Source: Atrina japonica
Taxonomy: Eukaryota; Mollusca; Bivalvia; Pterioida; Pinnidae
Length of the DNA stretch: 64,000 nt
Assembly (NCBI GenBank): GCA_030159075.1
Contig: BROG01000467.1
Location: 124,001 to 188,000, forward strand
Direction: 5' to 3'
Position numbers and translations under genes: made by a program. The notes below the pieces were generated by a model that was given only the letters and a program-made list of their open reading frames with translations, did not search any database and was not told the DNA's origin. Numbering within the stretch: the stretch's first letter is position 1; the number at the start of each line of letters is the position of its first letter. Below, piece after piece: positions 36,552-48,816 of this stretch.

Positions 36552-36730
36552 AACAACTAAGCGTAGTGTCCGTATCTAAATGTGTTGTCAGCATCTAAGT
36601 GTGATGTCCATTTATTAGTGGATTTTCCATATTGTAGTATATTGCCTGTATGAAACAGTGTTGTCCGTGTCTGAGTGAATTATCCTTATCTAGGTGTATT
36701 ATATAGTCTGTATTTGAGTGTATTGTCCAA
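36552..36730. repeat. 19-bp minisatellite, right part
   Basis: AAGCGTAGTGTCCGTATCTA then AATGTGTTGTCAGCATC, continuing the array at 33300-34072 and decaying by about 36730. Confidence 0.8.
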
Positions 36731-37264
36731 TAAATAAATATAAAGTACAAATACAGAAATATCAGTTTACAGAATAATTAAGATATCCAGATAAAACTTT
36801 AGTAGAAATTAAGTATAAAATATTATTATGATAGAAATAATCTGATATGATATATACCTTAGATTTTAGTTGACATCTATACAATCAATGAAAACTGTCG
36901 AGCAGAAAATCTGTTAACAGGTTGTTGAAAATTATCATTGATCATAGTGTAATGCCTAAATACGCTGTCAATTAGGGCATAATATCATCAATATCAAAGA
37001 TATGCTCAAATTCTATAAGTATTATGACTGAATAACCCCGTGTACTTAGCCGTTAAAGGCGCCACACAATCAAGCATATACGCTTCAATTTGTGGGACAT
37101 TTGACTGATTTTAGACATGAACGGGAAACTGACAACAAAGCTTTACTTTCAGTGTGAAGATAACTCTTTTCTTATTAGTAACTTTCCACATTTAAATATA
37201 TTAACACCACTCTTTTGTCTACATAAAGTGTTTAGATCTCTCTGATGATTCATTATACCTGAGC
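36731..37264. other. No recognisable feature
   Basis: AT-rich unique sequence. Confidence 0.45.
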
Positions 37265-37675
37265 TTTTTCAACAGATGAACATTTCATATGCATAGGCAA
37301 ATTACTTGGTGATAACGAGTCACAAGGATATGAGGGGTCTCGTTAATGTAAATATTTCATTACACATTTTACGGTCGATGTAACGACCATACCAGCAATA
37401 ACCGTGTTTCACTCACTAAAATGATATTTGGAAGTTGCTATTGAGTCGTCTTAGTTTACCGATGGGGACGAGGATTTGTTCTAGTGTACGTTTGATTTTA
37501 CTTGAATTTGACTGTGGGCTCGAAGCGGGTGTGACCTTCAACAGGGGTTGCTTACACCTCCGTGACACATAATCCCATATCTGTCTTTTCCAGAAGTCCA
37601 TGTCTGCTTAATGTTTACAATACTCATAAACATCTCCTGTACCTTTTGACAGTAAATACTTTGATATCTGTTAAT
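37265..37675 (+). mobile_element. Degenerate PLE 3' end
   Basis: TTCAACAGATGAACATTTCA, ACATTTTACGGTCGATGTAA, GACGAGGATTTGTTCTAGTG, TTGACTGTGGGCTCGAAGCG, GGTGTGACC, AACAGGGGTTGCTTAC and AATACTTTGATATCTG follow the order of the intact copy, with many substitutions and small indels. Same orientation as 9514-9901. Confidence 0.75.
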
Positions 37676-37790
37676 CGTATATATAATTTTAAGTTCAAGG
37701 AGACTGGAACGACTCAAATATACATATATTTTCACTCATGAATGCATTTCCTAAAGGACAACGTGTCTCAAGTGTGATCTATAAAGATAG

Positions 37791-37826
<36 letters not shown>

Positions 37827-38056
37827 CAGCTTCAGAGAGATCCTCTTTTGGCAGTAATTTTGTTCGGTTTCGGGAGGATTCAGTATTTGGAAATTGACCG
37901 TATTAACTAAGTCAATAATATCGGTTAGTCCCGGTTTTTAATACTGGTGATATATCTTTTTTATGTACTATTTACTTGTTCTCGTACCTCGAGCAACTTT
38001 CCGATTTAATTTATACTCAGTTTATAGCTACTGTTTCCTTATCATTGAAAATCGAG
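37676..38056. other. No gene; (AT)n at 37794-37824
   Basis: Unique sequence with one short AT tract. Confidence 0.5.

Positions 38057-38116
<60 letters not shown>
38057..38116. repeat. (GT)n microsatellite
   Basis: GT tract of about 60 bp. Imperfect inverted words flank it (TTTCCTTATCATTGAAAATC on the left, GATTTACATTGATAAGGAAA on the right), so the tract sits in the loop of a possible hairpin. Confidence 0.95.
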
Positions 38117-38117
<1 letters not shown>

Positions 38118-38827
38118 CTCGATTTACATTGATAAGGAAACCATTAAGATAAATTGTAGGTGCAGGAGAGGTAAAAAGAAATATAAATCACGTATAGGCA
38201 CTTCGAAAGGCTGATCAGATTAAAACTTATGGAACCCTGTTCTACAAGTAATCCGTCTTTCTTTTCCGGGTGATACAAACTGGAATTAGTGGTCAATGAA
38301 AGCTGGTGACAAAGCTCACTTTTATTTCAATAATAAAGAATACAATACCTAAATTATCTGTGAGATGGGATTGTTTATGAGATTTGATAAAACCCTTTTT
38401 ATAAGTCTTCATTGGTGTGAGAAACACTTCTTCCTTAAATCTAATGTGCACTTAAACACTCATCCTCAAGGTTCACGTTTGATCTTAAAAGATAAATGCA
38501 GCCGTGTGTCCTATTACTACTATTGCAATGCAAATATATACGTATATATGAATATTAAAGCATTAATGTCACTGAATTAGATTGCTAACATTTAAATGTC
38601 ACATACTGATATATGTATCATATATGTATGATATAAGTTGCACAGATGGTAATGGTTATCCTTTTTCCAAAATATCATCAGAAATATGTCTCGTGGTAGT
38701 TATTGTAAAATTGATAATACCAATATTGATTAGAACGAGTACTACATATCGAAGTCATGGAAAAAGTCATTCTAGCAGTTGGTGCTCATCAAATAGCAGC
38801 AGTATTAAATCTGAAATACATCAGTAA

Positions 38828-38828
<1 letters not shown>
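38117..38828. other. No recognisable feature
   Basis: AT-rich unique sequence with short frames lacking domains. Confidence 0.4.
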
Positions 38829-38858
<30 letters not shown>

Positions 38859-38880
38859 TTGAAACACGTTAGAATCAGTA

Positions 38881-38912
<32 letters not shown>
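38829..38912. repeat. (GTA)n and (ACTT)n microsatellites
   Basis: GTA triplets at 38829-38858 and ACTT tetranucleotides at 38879-38912. Confidence 0.95.
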
Positions 38913-40573
38913 CCTCAGTTTCAGTGATGTATAGGTTATATAAATGTAGTGGCAGAGTACATAAGTTGGATGCTGTTATACCCAAGCATCGAATAGTCAT
39001 GTAAAATCATGTAACTGGGTCTTCTTAAATGCCGTGTAAATATTTTGTCCTACTGGTGTGCGGTCTTGTCACATTAATTATCAAATTAACGACATTCGTG
39101 ATTATTCAAGCTCATTGTCAAATACTGATGTTTTTTTCATTTAAATTGATTTGTTGTCACACATGAGCTTTCGTATATATTTACTAATGCTTGATGTTTT
39201 ATCAATTCTTTTTAATTCTAAATTACTTCCTCTTTCCGTTCAATAATTATGCATATGTGTTCTGAATAAATATACCTATCACAAGTTATTTAAAGATTTT
39301 GCTCGAAACGCTGAAGAAAGCAAAATGTCACTTTCTAAAAATACAAAAAAAATGATAAATCTCCACAAATATTCAAAAATGTAATTTTACAAACTTTGTA
39401 AAATAATCGACTTACATCAGCATAACGTGATTACAGACTGTTAAAAACAAAATACTATGTATCTTCAACACTTATTCCAGCGACACTCTGTATTTAGCTA
39501 CTATTTGTCTTATGCGACCTTAGTAAAGTTTCCCCCAAAGTATATATTTTCCTATCTTTCTTAATGACCATATTTATGCAATAACTAGGAGCCATGGTTC
39601 TTCTGTCGTCTATCATAAGGCAGATTAACATTGGTGGCGGACAAAAGATTGGTTTGCTCATTGCTGTTGAGTGTCCCGCACTGATGTTTTACTTATGTGC
39701 AAATACCACCAACCAAAGGTGAAGTGAGAAGTAGTAAAACTGATCCTGAAATACCATACTTTTTTTATCTTTGATATAGACTGATATCAATACAGTGACA
39801 CTTTTTAATGTGGTTGTATTTTCTTACACATAGGCCGTTTTCGAGTTGTCCCGTTCCGTTTTGGTTCGTCATAGTAGTATGCAAAGTCAAAGAAAAAAGT
39901 GGGACAGCGTCGCTTCCTGTTTAGAAGTGTATCGTATATATGACCTAAAATTTGGATACTATGTAGTGATAGGTGAACAATTTGAAAAGCGATCTACATA
40001 AAAGTGATGGCACTTGCCATATTTACAATGTCAAGACAACATTTATTTTAACTTTATTCCTCGCCGATGAAATCAAACACAATATTACTGAATTACGTCA
40101 ATGTAAATATTACGAATTCAAAAGTGACTCCAACCGACATTCTGTTGAAGTCACGTGATTTAAGTAAAAACTATTGCGACATACCTGGACGGAATGGAAC
40201 AACTCGAAAATGGTCGATTGCCCAGTACAGAATCATTATGTTTTCGTCTGTTGATTTACCAAGGGTATTAAATCATATGCTGACAACATGCTGGATCTAA
40301 GTTAAAATCAGACATGTTCTGAATCTTCAATATGCAGTAATGTATTGACATGAGCAGCCCATAGCTTGGGTCAAAATGTGTCAAAATCTCTGGTCGTCGA
40401 CGTCTTCACTCAAGTAAAGAAATTGTAAGTGACGTGAAGAAATCATTCGGAACGTAAAAATGATTTACTCGCTATAATTAATGGTCTTAATGGTAATATA
40501 CAAGAGTATAGGAAATCCCCAACTCTTAAGTGATCGTGTACGAACAGGTACGGGTATATCTTATTATTTCTAG
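38913..40573. other. No supported gene; one weak exon candidate
   Basis: Mostly unique. At 39594 an ATG in good context (GAGCCATGG) opens a 41-codon frame that reaches AACCAAAG at 39718, followed by GTGAAGTGAG, a plausible splice donor. The predicted peptide has a hydrophobic IGLLIAVECPALMFYLC stretch. No similarity recognised; chance is quite possible. Confidence 0.2.
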
Positions 40574-40880
40574 TTCGTAAAGTGTATATAACAGATGTGC
40601 ATTGGGCATGTACATTTCCCTTCAATAAACACTAAAAATTGAACACATGCCTAGTTACGTAGGCTATATTTTGATCTCTATGCTCGTTTCACTTTATATT
40701 CACTGATTTAAAGAGATTAAATAAAGTGTATAAAACAGATGTGCATTGGGCATGTATATTTCCCCGTCAATAAACACACTAAAAAATAAACACATGCCTG
40801 GTTACGCGGGGCATATTTTGACGTATTAATCTCTAAACTCGTTTCACGTTATTTAATCTCTTTAAATCAGTGAATTTGTT
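40574..40880. repeat. Local direct duplication with inverted end
   Basis: CAGATGTGCATTGGGCATGT, AATAAACAC, ACACATGCCT and GTTACG occur twice about 155 bp apart. CACTGATTTAAAGAGATTAA (about 40700) recurs inverted as TTAATCTCTTTAAATCAGTG (about 40855). Confidence 0.8.
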
Positions 40881-41059
40881 CAAATTTAAACTGGAAGTCA
40901 TCGACCCGGTCTCGACATTAAACCTCAGAGTTAAGATGACATTTTAAAGTTCACCTCGCTTAAAAGGAGAACAAAATAGAATAAAAAGACATTGGCATAT
41001 GTTATATAATAAGATATATGACGGTGAAATGGGTATATAATTCCATTTTGATGGGATTC

Positions 41060-41061
<2 letters not shown>

Positions 41062-41150
<89 letters not shown>
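41062..41150. repeat. (AT)n microsatellite
   Basis: AT tract of about 88 bp. Confidence 0.97.
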
Positions 41151-43272
41151 GTATATATCAGCCCCCATATATTTCACATACATGTACAATTATTGAATAC
41201 AAAACTAAAGTGTTACACTTATATTTACAATTATTGAATACAAATAAAGATATCGAACATAAATTTAAAAATTCTCGAATATCGCAACGTTTGACTCGCC
41301 AAAGTGGTTCGGATTAATCATTAGACGGATCTGAACGGATACGGAAAACTAAAGACACACAGTAAGGCTATGTTTGTTATGGAGAGTAAATAAGGTGTAG
41401 TTGCTAAAATACATACTGTTACAAAAAAGCACATAAGCAAACAGACAATCACAACTATTGTCTTAACTATACATCACGTTACAGTAAAAAAAAAGGACTT
41501 TTAAGAACATATCCTTACGCCCATACCCGGAACAACCCACCTACCAACCCCACCAAATGTTAAAAATTTCTCACTGCAAGGAAAAATTCGTTTACATAAG
41601 CAAAGAATATACATGGTTCCTGATGTCAATGAAATCGAATCAAATAAAATTAAGTCAACACAGAATGGACAAGAAACAAAAGCGATTTGATAATCGAGGA
41701 AAAGCTCATATTGAGACAATTTACGTAATAGGAATCTATTCTGTGGCGATTTTCCGGTGCATAACATCATTTGTTTTGTTTCCACGGGAGAGGCAACATT
41801 TCTACGGAACCACTCTGCTTAAAATGTTTTTGAAATGCATAATCGTGGGAAATATTTATTAAATTGTGTGAGAAAAGAGAAGATATCTTTTTATGTGAAT
41901 GTTTCTCCTCCGCCTACATGTTTATAAATATTGTATTTGTTTGATTAATTTACATACAACTACAAGCATACATGTGCCGACGACTAAACTAACTAGATAT
42001 ATGGGTTTTACTACAACGTAGGGATAAGTATGAATGAAATAACTCAAACAAAATAAACAATGAGCAATGCGGTAAAGATGTGATGTATACGTTTTATTTA
42101 CATTGGTTCATATGAGTACACACCATTTGTTATGATAATCTGAATGTTAAAATGAATGTATATGATACGATTTTCAATTTCTCTGTCGCTAACAATATTG
42201 TATTTAAACACCTTCCACACAACTTCTCTCTCTCTCTCTCGCTCGCTCGTTTTAACAAAAATCGTAAATAAAACATCACTTACACAGGTACATAAATTAT
42301 GCGTATGTGAGTCTGAGAGAGAAATTCGTCACTAGCATCATTGGATGAAAAAAATTACCAGTACCTTTATATTGTGGTCATCAGTATCATCGTTATCGTC
42401 GTGTCATTATCATCGTCTCTGGTTTATCATCATCGTCGTCCCTCACATTTTCATTTTTTAAATAAGATAAGCCTTAAATATTCATTCAGTGACAATTATG
42501 ATAATCTCAGCATAACCAATGTAACGTGTATGTATTTGATCCGATATTATAATATAAATGACAAAACAGGCAATAGTCATAGTATTGAAATCGGGGATCC
42601 GCCTTTTAAAGCAAGGATCATCTTTCCAGCAACACTTAAAACGAACTGAAAGCTTGTATAAACGGTCATTATGCGCTGCGATAGGCTAAATTAATCACTC
42701 AAGCGTGAAGCCACGGCACGTGGTAGGTGCTTATTAAAAGAATAAAATCCTGGTTGACATACGCTAAGCGATCACTTTGATATCTACTAAGAGTAGTAGC
42801 GTGGTTTTCTATCATAGGAAGTCGGACAGCGAAAACAGTCCCATTTACTTGAATTAAAACAGCAATGTTTTGAACTCGGACACGTTTATATTACACTTAA
42901 CATTGACGGGATTGCATGGTTTTTCATATAAGTATATGTATATATATGTAACCCTGTGTCACGGATATAGATCTATTACATAACGCCACGACGACGATCT
43001 GTCAGAAAGGTATGGAAATTATTCTAGCTATTTTATTATTTATTTACTTTGTCTTGGTCAATTGACACTACGTCTGCTTTGATAAACATCTTTTAAAAAA
43101 CCCCTTTAAATCTGTTAATTTACATCTCTTTCAAATGTCAATTTCGGGTATTGAGTCTAATTTGGCTGGTGGACCTATTTTTTCATCCCTCAGTGTAAGA
43201 TCAAGTGACACGATTATTCTAGCGTAATTGAAAGGCAGTTGTTAATCGTCAGTACTTAACCGGACATTTCAG
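41151..43272. other. No supported gene; (TC)n at 42225-42250
   Basis: Unique sequence with a short TC tract. Frames of 94-102 codons at 41501-41862 (both strands) and 42341-42649 show no domain; the latter is inflated by ATC triplets. Confidence 0.4.
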
Positions 43273-43506
43273 AACTTTAATTCGTGACACATGGAAAACT
43301 ACTTTGCTTTTACAATCGACCATATATTTTCATTGATGGCGAGAAAATGTATGCAGAGAGCGAGTACAAACTGTCAACGACTGTTCAAATTTAATGAGTA
43401 TGGTGGGCGATTCTTGCCATTTCTTTATCATTCCGTATGTAAGTCCTATGTTTCGTCGTTAGTGGGTTTTACAGGACATAAACTGTTTTATAAGATCCTT
43501 ATAAAG
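43273..43506 (+). CDS. Weak candidate exon, unknown product
   Basis: A TTTCAG acceptor-like word ends at 43272, an ATG follows at 43291, and the frame stays open for 72 codons to ATAAAG at 43506, followed by GTAATG (donor-like). The peptide starts MENYFAFTIDHIFSLMARK and has ordinary amino-acid composition for a protein. No family recognised, no neighbouring exon found, and such patterns arise by chance in AT-rich DNA. Confidence 0.15.
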
Positions 43507-43592
43507 GTAATGTAGTAAAGATTCCTTGATTTGTTGACCTAATTATCCGTCAACAAATATCACCTCACGTATCACGCTTTAGAAAAACTGAT

Positions 43593-43593
<1 letters not shown>

Positions 43594-43657
<64 letters not shown>
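43594..43657. repeat. (CT)n microsatellite
   Basis: CT tract of about 64 bp. Confidence 0.97.
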
Positions 43658-43658
<1 letters not shown>

Positions 43659-44330
43659 TACTGTAAATTGACTTATTTTGGACAATTCGAAGGTGTCTAT
43701 AAATGGTAAATGGACTTTGTGTACATACATCTGCAATATGAAAATTTTGTGTATTTTCGGAATATAGGTATTTATAATTTTTATCTATGAATTTTATGGA
43801 TATGTCATGATTTATTTTACTGGATATTCTTCAATATCGACATTTTCAGCAAAATTTCTCTACAAATATTCTTTGGATACGAAGAAGGTTGTTCTACAAG
43901 TCTTGTTAAATGTTATAACTCTATAATCAAAGATGTATTTCTCAGCCAATATACTATCTACCAAAATGTTAAATGCTAGATAAGTAGGCTGATTATTTTC
44001 ACACGACGATGCTAGCTATTATCACAATTGTCGTGTTTACAAAATAAATAAAGATATGCACACATGCGGGCTGTGTTTATTGACACGACCGCTGTGCACA
44101 ATTTCGGACTATATGTGACTGTCGTGTTAAGACATATATACTTGTTCACACGATCGTCGTGCACATAGAAATCTTTTCAGACAGCCGTCATCGTATATAA
44201 GAATATATACACATAAAACTATAATACACGATGGATACTGTGTGCTGAAATTTTCAAAATTCAATATATTCATAATTCATTATATCAGTTTTATAAATTT
44301 TAGTATAAAATGTTTGCTGTAGCGTATTCC
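43658..44330. other. No gene; cluster of CACGAC/GTCGTG words
   Basis: At 44000-44190, ACACGACGAT, TTGTCGTGTT, GACACGACCG, ACTGTCGTGTT and ACACGATCGTCGTG recur on alternating strands, a set of short dyads. Confidence 0.5.
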
Positions 44331-44731
44331 TATTCACATTATCTTGTATTTAGATGAATTACCTATTTGCGACATTATCTTGTATTTAGATATCCTGTGA
44401 TTTACCTATTGGCAACATTATTTTGCATTTAGATATTCTGTGATATTTACCTTTTTCGCAACATTTCTTGTATTAAAATATCCTGTGATATTTACCTATT
44501 CACAACTTTATCTAATATTTAGAGATCATGTAATATATACCTATTCAAAATTATCTTCTATTTAGATATCCTGTGATATTTACCTATTCACAAATTATCT
44601 TCTATTTAGATTTCCTGTGATATTTACCTATTCACAAATTATCTTCTATTTAGATTTCCTGTGATGTTACCAATGTTGGATATCACAAAAATTGCAACAT
44701 TATTGTGTACTTAGATATCATCTGACATTTA
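44331..44731. repeat. 44-bp minisatellite, about nine units
   Basis: Unit: ATTATCTTCTATTTAGATAT, CCTGTGATATTTACCTATTC, ACAA. The last units are most alike; an isolated remnant lies near 44990. Confidence 0.85.
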
Positions 44732-45070
44732 CAGGTCTACCAAGGTAAATAGGCTTATGTTTACAAACACAGCAAGTCTAAATCAAATCATAACAGGGGT
44801 GACAAGTCACTTGTCACAAAAGTTTTAGAGATTCAGTAATGCATGGAGTCCGTGCAAGGCAATATGTTTTACCTGTACAACCCATTTTTGGAAAGTAGAC
44901 CGAATCGTTTTGGATTTTTACTCTACCCGGATGTACATCTTTACCTTAGTACACCTTTATTTATACCTAACTTTAGAGTGTACATGTAAATGCATTTAGA
45001 TATCATGTTTACCTATTTACCTACTCGAGGTTACGTGCGCGACGGTCGCGAATAGCCATCAGCCTGACCC

Positions 45071-45072
<2 letters not shown>
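44732..45072. other. No recognisable feature
   Basis: Unique sequence apart from the minisatellite remnant near 44990. Confidence 0.5.

Positions 45073-45155
<83 letters not shown>
45073..45155. repeat. (CT)n microsatellite
   Basis: CT tract of about 82 bp. Confidence 0.97.
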
Positions 45156-45157
<2 letters not shown>

Positions 45158-45423
45158 ACACAGGGATCTTTATAAAATGAGAGTTTAAAAGAAATAAAGG
45201 CCCTAGGTTGCGGTGTGATGGATAAATTTTGTAAGTTCATCAGAGGTTATCGTATGAATTTTAACTAAACTCTCAGTTACATTAATCAATATTGACATTT
45301 AAAAACAGTTTTAAAAGCGTGACCCTGAAAATTTGTCATTTAAAGATAGGTAAACAATATGACCCGGAGAAACAACACCAGTGTTACTCAGTTTCCTGTC
45401 TCGTCTATAAAATGCATATCAGT

Positions 45424-45593
45424 ACAGTCCAAATTTACCAGTGTATAATGAGCCCCTGCCTATAACAGTCATTCAAACATAACCTTTGTTAACTTTTTAT
45501 AGTTACTAGACCTCTTTATAAGGGCCACCTGTCTGTACCAGATATGTTTATCTGTTTTCCCTTAGTGACCTTTTCAGACAAGTATGACTGTAT
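45424..45593. mobile_element. MITE-like family 3, copy B
   Basis: The right end CTTAGTGACCTTTTCAGACA then AGTATGACTGTA is the inverse of the left end of 17001 (TACAGTCAAATTTGTCCTTA). The left end TACAGTCCAAATTTACCAG is a diverged match to the inverse of its own right end. About 170 bp, non-coding. Confidence 0.55.
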
Positions 45594-45704
45594 TTTATAT
45601 ATATATATATAACACGCACACTTTCTGATATAAGAAGGCTAGCCGGAGACACACCAATTTCAAACTGCAATGTTCCATATAGTATATACATGTAGCTACT
45701 TATA

Positions 45705-46153
45705 CAGTGACTTGCCAAAATTGATACATTTTTTTCTATATATGTCAGAAAAATTCACAATTTTTCAAAACATTAATGGAAAGTTATTTCTAAATCAACA
45801 TTGACAAAACTTATACCATAAAGCTCAAAATATCGAACAGTTTCATAGTATATTTGCTCATTATGTTCCTTTTTTAAGATTCAGAAATCTTAAAAGAAAA
45901 CTGAAATCATAATGTCATCATTCCCAATTAAAAGTTTGTATCCTGTAAAACTCGTCAATACTATAATATAAAGCAATGGAAATTTATACCAAAATAAACA
46001 TTAAACTTAAAAACATTTAATGTGGTTAAATTGGGAAATTTTATTGAAATTGAATAGAAAATGTGTTTGTAATAGTTTTCCCCCTAAAAATGTGGTTTTA
46101 TACGTAACATATACAGAAACATAAGAAGTTGCATCAATTTTGGCACGTCACTA
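45705..46153. mobile_element. Mariner/Tc1-type MITE
   Basis: Left end CAGTGACTTGCCAAAATTGA then TAC; right end, inverted, TAGTGACGTGCCAAAATTGA then TGC: about 25 bp of terminal inverted repeat flanked by TA on both sides. TA target duplication and a CAGTGACTTGC start are typical of Tc1/mariner. No transposase frame. Confidence 0.75.
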
Positions 46154-46849
46154 TATTTAATAATATATCTTTTCACTGGCGCGGGGGAGGGATTTATTAA
46201 ATCATTAAGCGTTCCAGAAATAAAGTAAATAACGGAAATAAGATTTAGTGTACTGTTTATCCATATTCTGTACATTAGTATAGTGTACATTTATTTAACT
46301 GTATCTGAGTCACGTCAACATATTTGAGATAATATGGATACATGCAGCTGTACCTAATGGAATTTCATAAGTGTAGCATATTGGACTGGGAAGGAATTTG
46401 ACACGTTAATTCAGTTATTTCAAATTCCTGTGTGCTATTTCATTTTAAACAAAAGCTGTTTGACTTATTTAGGCATGTATTGTGAAACTTGACAAATAAA
46501 AACGTACGTGTGGTTGCACCAACAATATCAGTCAGTGACGAGAAATTTGTATATGTATTCAAGAGAGATAACTTCATCGATATTGTTGTCTTTATTTGCA
46601 GATGCATATACATACATGTACTATGTGTATTTGAATTAACGCACCCACATTTTAGTGCTTTGAGGGGGTGTAGACTTATCTTGAATTCGCGCTATTAAGT
46701 TTATTTGTTGCTGTGTATGCAAAATGACAAGGATGAAGAAAATTTAGTGATGCACTTAAATTAGCGCAATGACTTGAGCCTGAAAGGTGTAGATATTAGA
46801 ATACCGCCAAAATAATACACGTACACTAAGAGATTTTGAATTTTTTATA
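46154..46849. other. No recognisable feature
   Basis: AT-rich unique sequence. Confidence 0.45.
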
Positions 46850-47092
46850 TATTGTTTAACGCCTCACTCAACAATTTGTCAGTTATATGGTGGTGGCCTG
46901 TTGAATGGTGGAAGAAAGAACCTGGTTACAAAGTACCTGTGAAGACACCACCGGCCTTCCGAAAGTAAACTGGCAAACGTTCTCACAAAAATCAGCTTAG
47001 GTTCCAGCGAAGGTCGGACCTGCGCTGACCAAAAGTGAGAGACTTAATGGTTCAAAGCGCGATGCTCTAACTTCTCGGCCACACATGCCCCA
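46850..47092 (-). mobile_element. SINE-1, full-length
   Basis: Antisense: TTGTTTAACGCCTCACTCAA, CCGGCCTTCCGAAAGTAAAC, AAAATCAGCTTAGGTTCCAG, GCGCTGACCAAAAGTGAGAG, AAAGCGCGATGCTCTAACTT, CTCGGCC. An ATATATT word adjoins both ends, a possible short target duplication. Confidence 0.85.
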
Positions 47093-47185
47093 TATATTCA
47101 AAATAAATAAATAAAAAAGAAGGCTTTTCTTTGACCTGAATCCGAAGTCATCAGATTTACTCAATACTCGAGCTCAGCTATTACA

Positions 47186-47400
47186 TATACACACTTACCC
47201 TTAAAGGCCACTCACAGGAACAGGCAAAAGTAGCAGTAATACACAGGTGCCCTTTATATAGAGGTGAATTTTAATATAGTTTGACGGGACATTCTCACTA
47301 TCTAGAAAAGCCTACCTTAAAGTACCTTTATCTAGGCATTAGGCAGGTATCCTTTTTAAAGATATGACCTTCAATAAGGTTTGACTTATATTTTCACTGT
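47186..47400. mobile_element. MITE-like family 3, copy C
   Basis: CTTACCCTTAAAGGCCACTC, AAAAGTAGCAGTAATACACA, GGTGCCCTTTATATAGAGGT parallel copy A at 17001-17100. The right end is unclear. Confidence 0.45.
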
Positions 47401-47593
47401 ATAGATATCCGTAAAACTCGTGGATATGACTGACTCTGGTTAGATATAACATAATGCTGGTTCTGGTGCTCCTACATGAATGGTAGAACATCCCACTCGA
47501 GGGTGGGAGGTACCGGGTTTGATTCCTTGCACAAGGGTTATACCTAATGCTATAAAAAGCGAGTGACTGTTCTGTTGACATGGAAGTCATTGA

Positions 47594-47866
47594 TCCTTCG
47601 TCGTCCTACCCGTGGTCTCATGCGACCAAAATCTGTCGTACATACTTTTATTATCCATGAAGCCCCAACCAATGCGACTAAATGGTGCTCGCATTCGTTA
47701 ACCAATCAGATCGAGACTTTTATGTTTGATCAACAGTCTGTGCGATAACTTCCGTTGCCGATCACAACTTCTGTGATTAGATAAATTGGACAACACGTAC
47801 TCCTTATAAATATTCATTAGCCACGGGAGATTTCGGTTGCATGGGACCACGGGTAGGAAAAGGGAT
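47594..47866. mobile_element. MITE with about 35-bp terminal inverted repeats
   Basis: CCTACCCGTGGTCTCATGCG then ACCAAAATCTG near the left end is the inverse, with few mismatches, of AGATTTCGGTTGCATGGGAC then CACGGGTAGGAAAAGG at the right end. About 270 bp, non-coding. No other copy in the window. Superfamily unknown. Confidence 0.65.
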
Positions 47867-48556
47867 AGGGACTCCGGATTGTGGTTTTACAACGATGCAG
47901 ATCCTTCAGAAGAGATGCGTCAGTCCGTATACAGGTTAAGACTTCACCCACAGCTGGTGGCGTTTACTTAGATGTGAAATATTATTGGGCGACAAAAAAT
48001 ATAATGAAAATAAAATCTTATAAATAATAGAATAGAAAAGTCGTAAATACAATGAGTTAATGTTTCTTTCTCCACCAGAAACTATATAGACCCCGATGTC
48101 TGCCAGACTGGGAATTGTGTACTTTTTGAAGAAGATTGAATTCTTGGTGGGTCGTAAATTAACAACAAAACGAAATGAAAAAAAAAATAAAGTTAGCTCT
48201 GCTCTACTTACTACAACGGAGTTCGAATCATTAACACACTAAAACCATTTTTAAAAGGAAAATACAAATACATGAATGTAGTTGTATGAGTTAACCGACA
48301 GTTATTTTTTTTTATATTTCAGTCACTTTTGCGTCATACACATCCTAGAATTCAAAAATTCAAATGGATATTTTGACCAGTATATGTGTAGGTTCCATGG
48401 CTGGACTCGTAGGAAAAACTTGAAAATTTTGTTTGTTTTACTTCAAGCCTGACTTTCATAAGGTAAGTGTAAAATTCTCAACCATTACAATGCAATGTAC
48501 TGATTATATGGTTTATCGCCGGGGTCTATTTTCTACATAGAAATCACACTCCGTGC
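47867..48556. other. No recognisable feature
   Basis: AT-rich unique sequence. Confidence 0.45.
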
Positions 48557-48816
48557 CAGAGTGCACGTGGTTAGAGCATTGCACTTTAAACCACGGCGTT
48601 TCTCCGTCGGTGTCAGCGTGGTTTGAGCCCCACTGGAACCTAAGCTGATTTTGTGAGCAAGTTTGCCCGTTTATTTGCAGAAGGCCGGTGGTCCCTTCCG
48701 TGTATAGGCCTATTCTAACCGGGTCTCTCCATTACCATTAAGAACTTGTCGCCAACATATAACTAAAAATTTGTTGAGTGTGTCGTGAAACACCATTCAG
48801 CCAAACCAACAAAAAA
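48557..48816 (+). mobile_element. SINE-1, full-length
   Basis: CACGTGGTTAGAGCATTGCA, TGGTTTGAGCCCCACTGGAA (B box with one change), CCTAAGCTGATTTTGTGAGC, AGAAGGCCGGTGGTCCCTTC, AACCGGGTCTCTCC, TTGTTGAGTGTGTCGTGAAA and an A/C tail. Confidence 0.8.
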
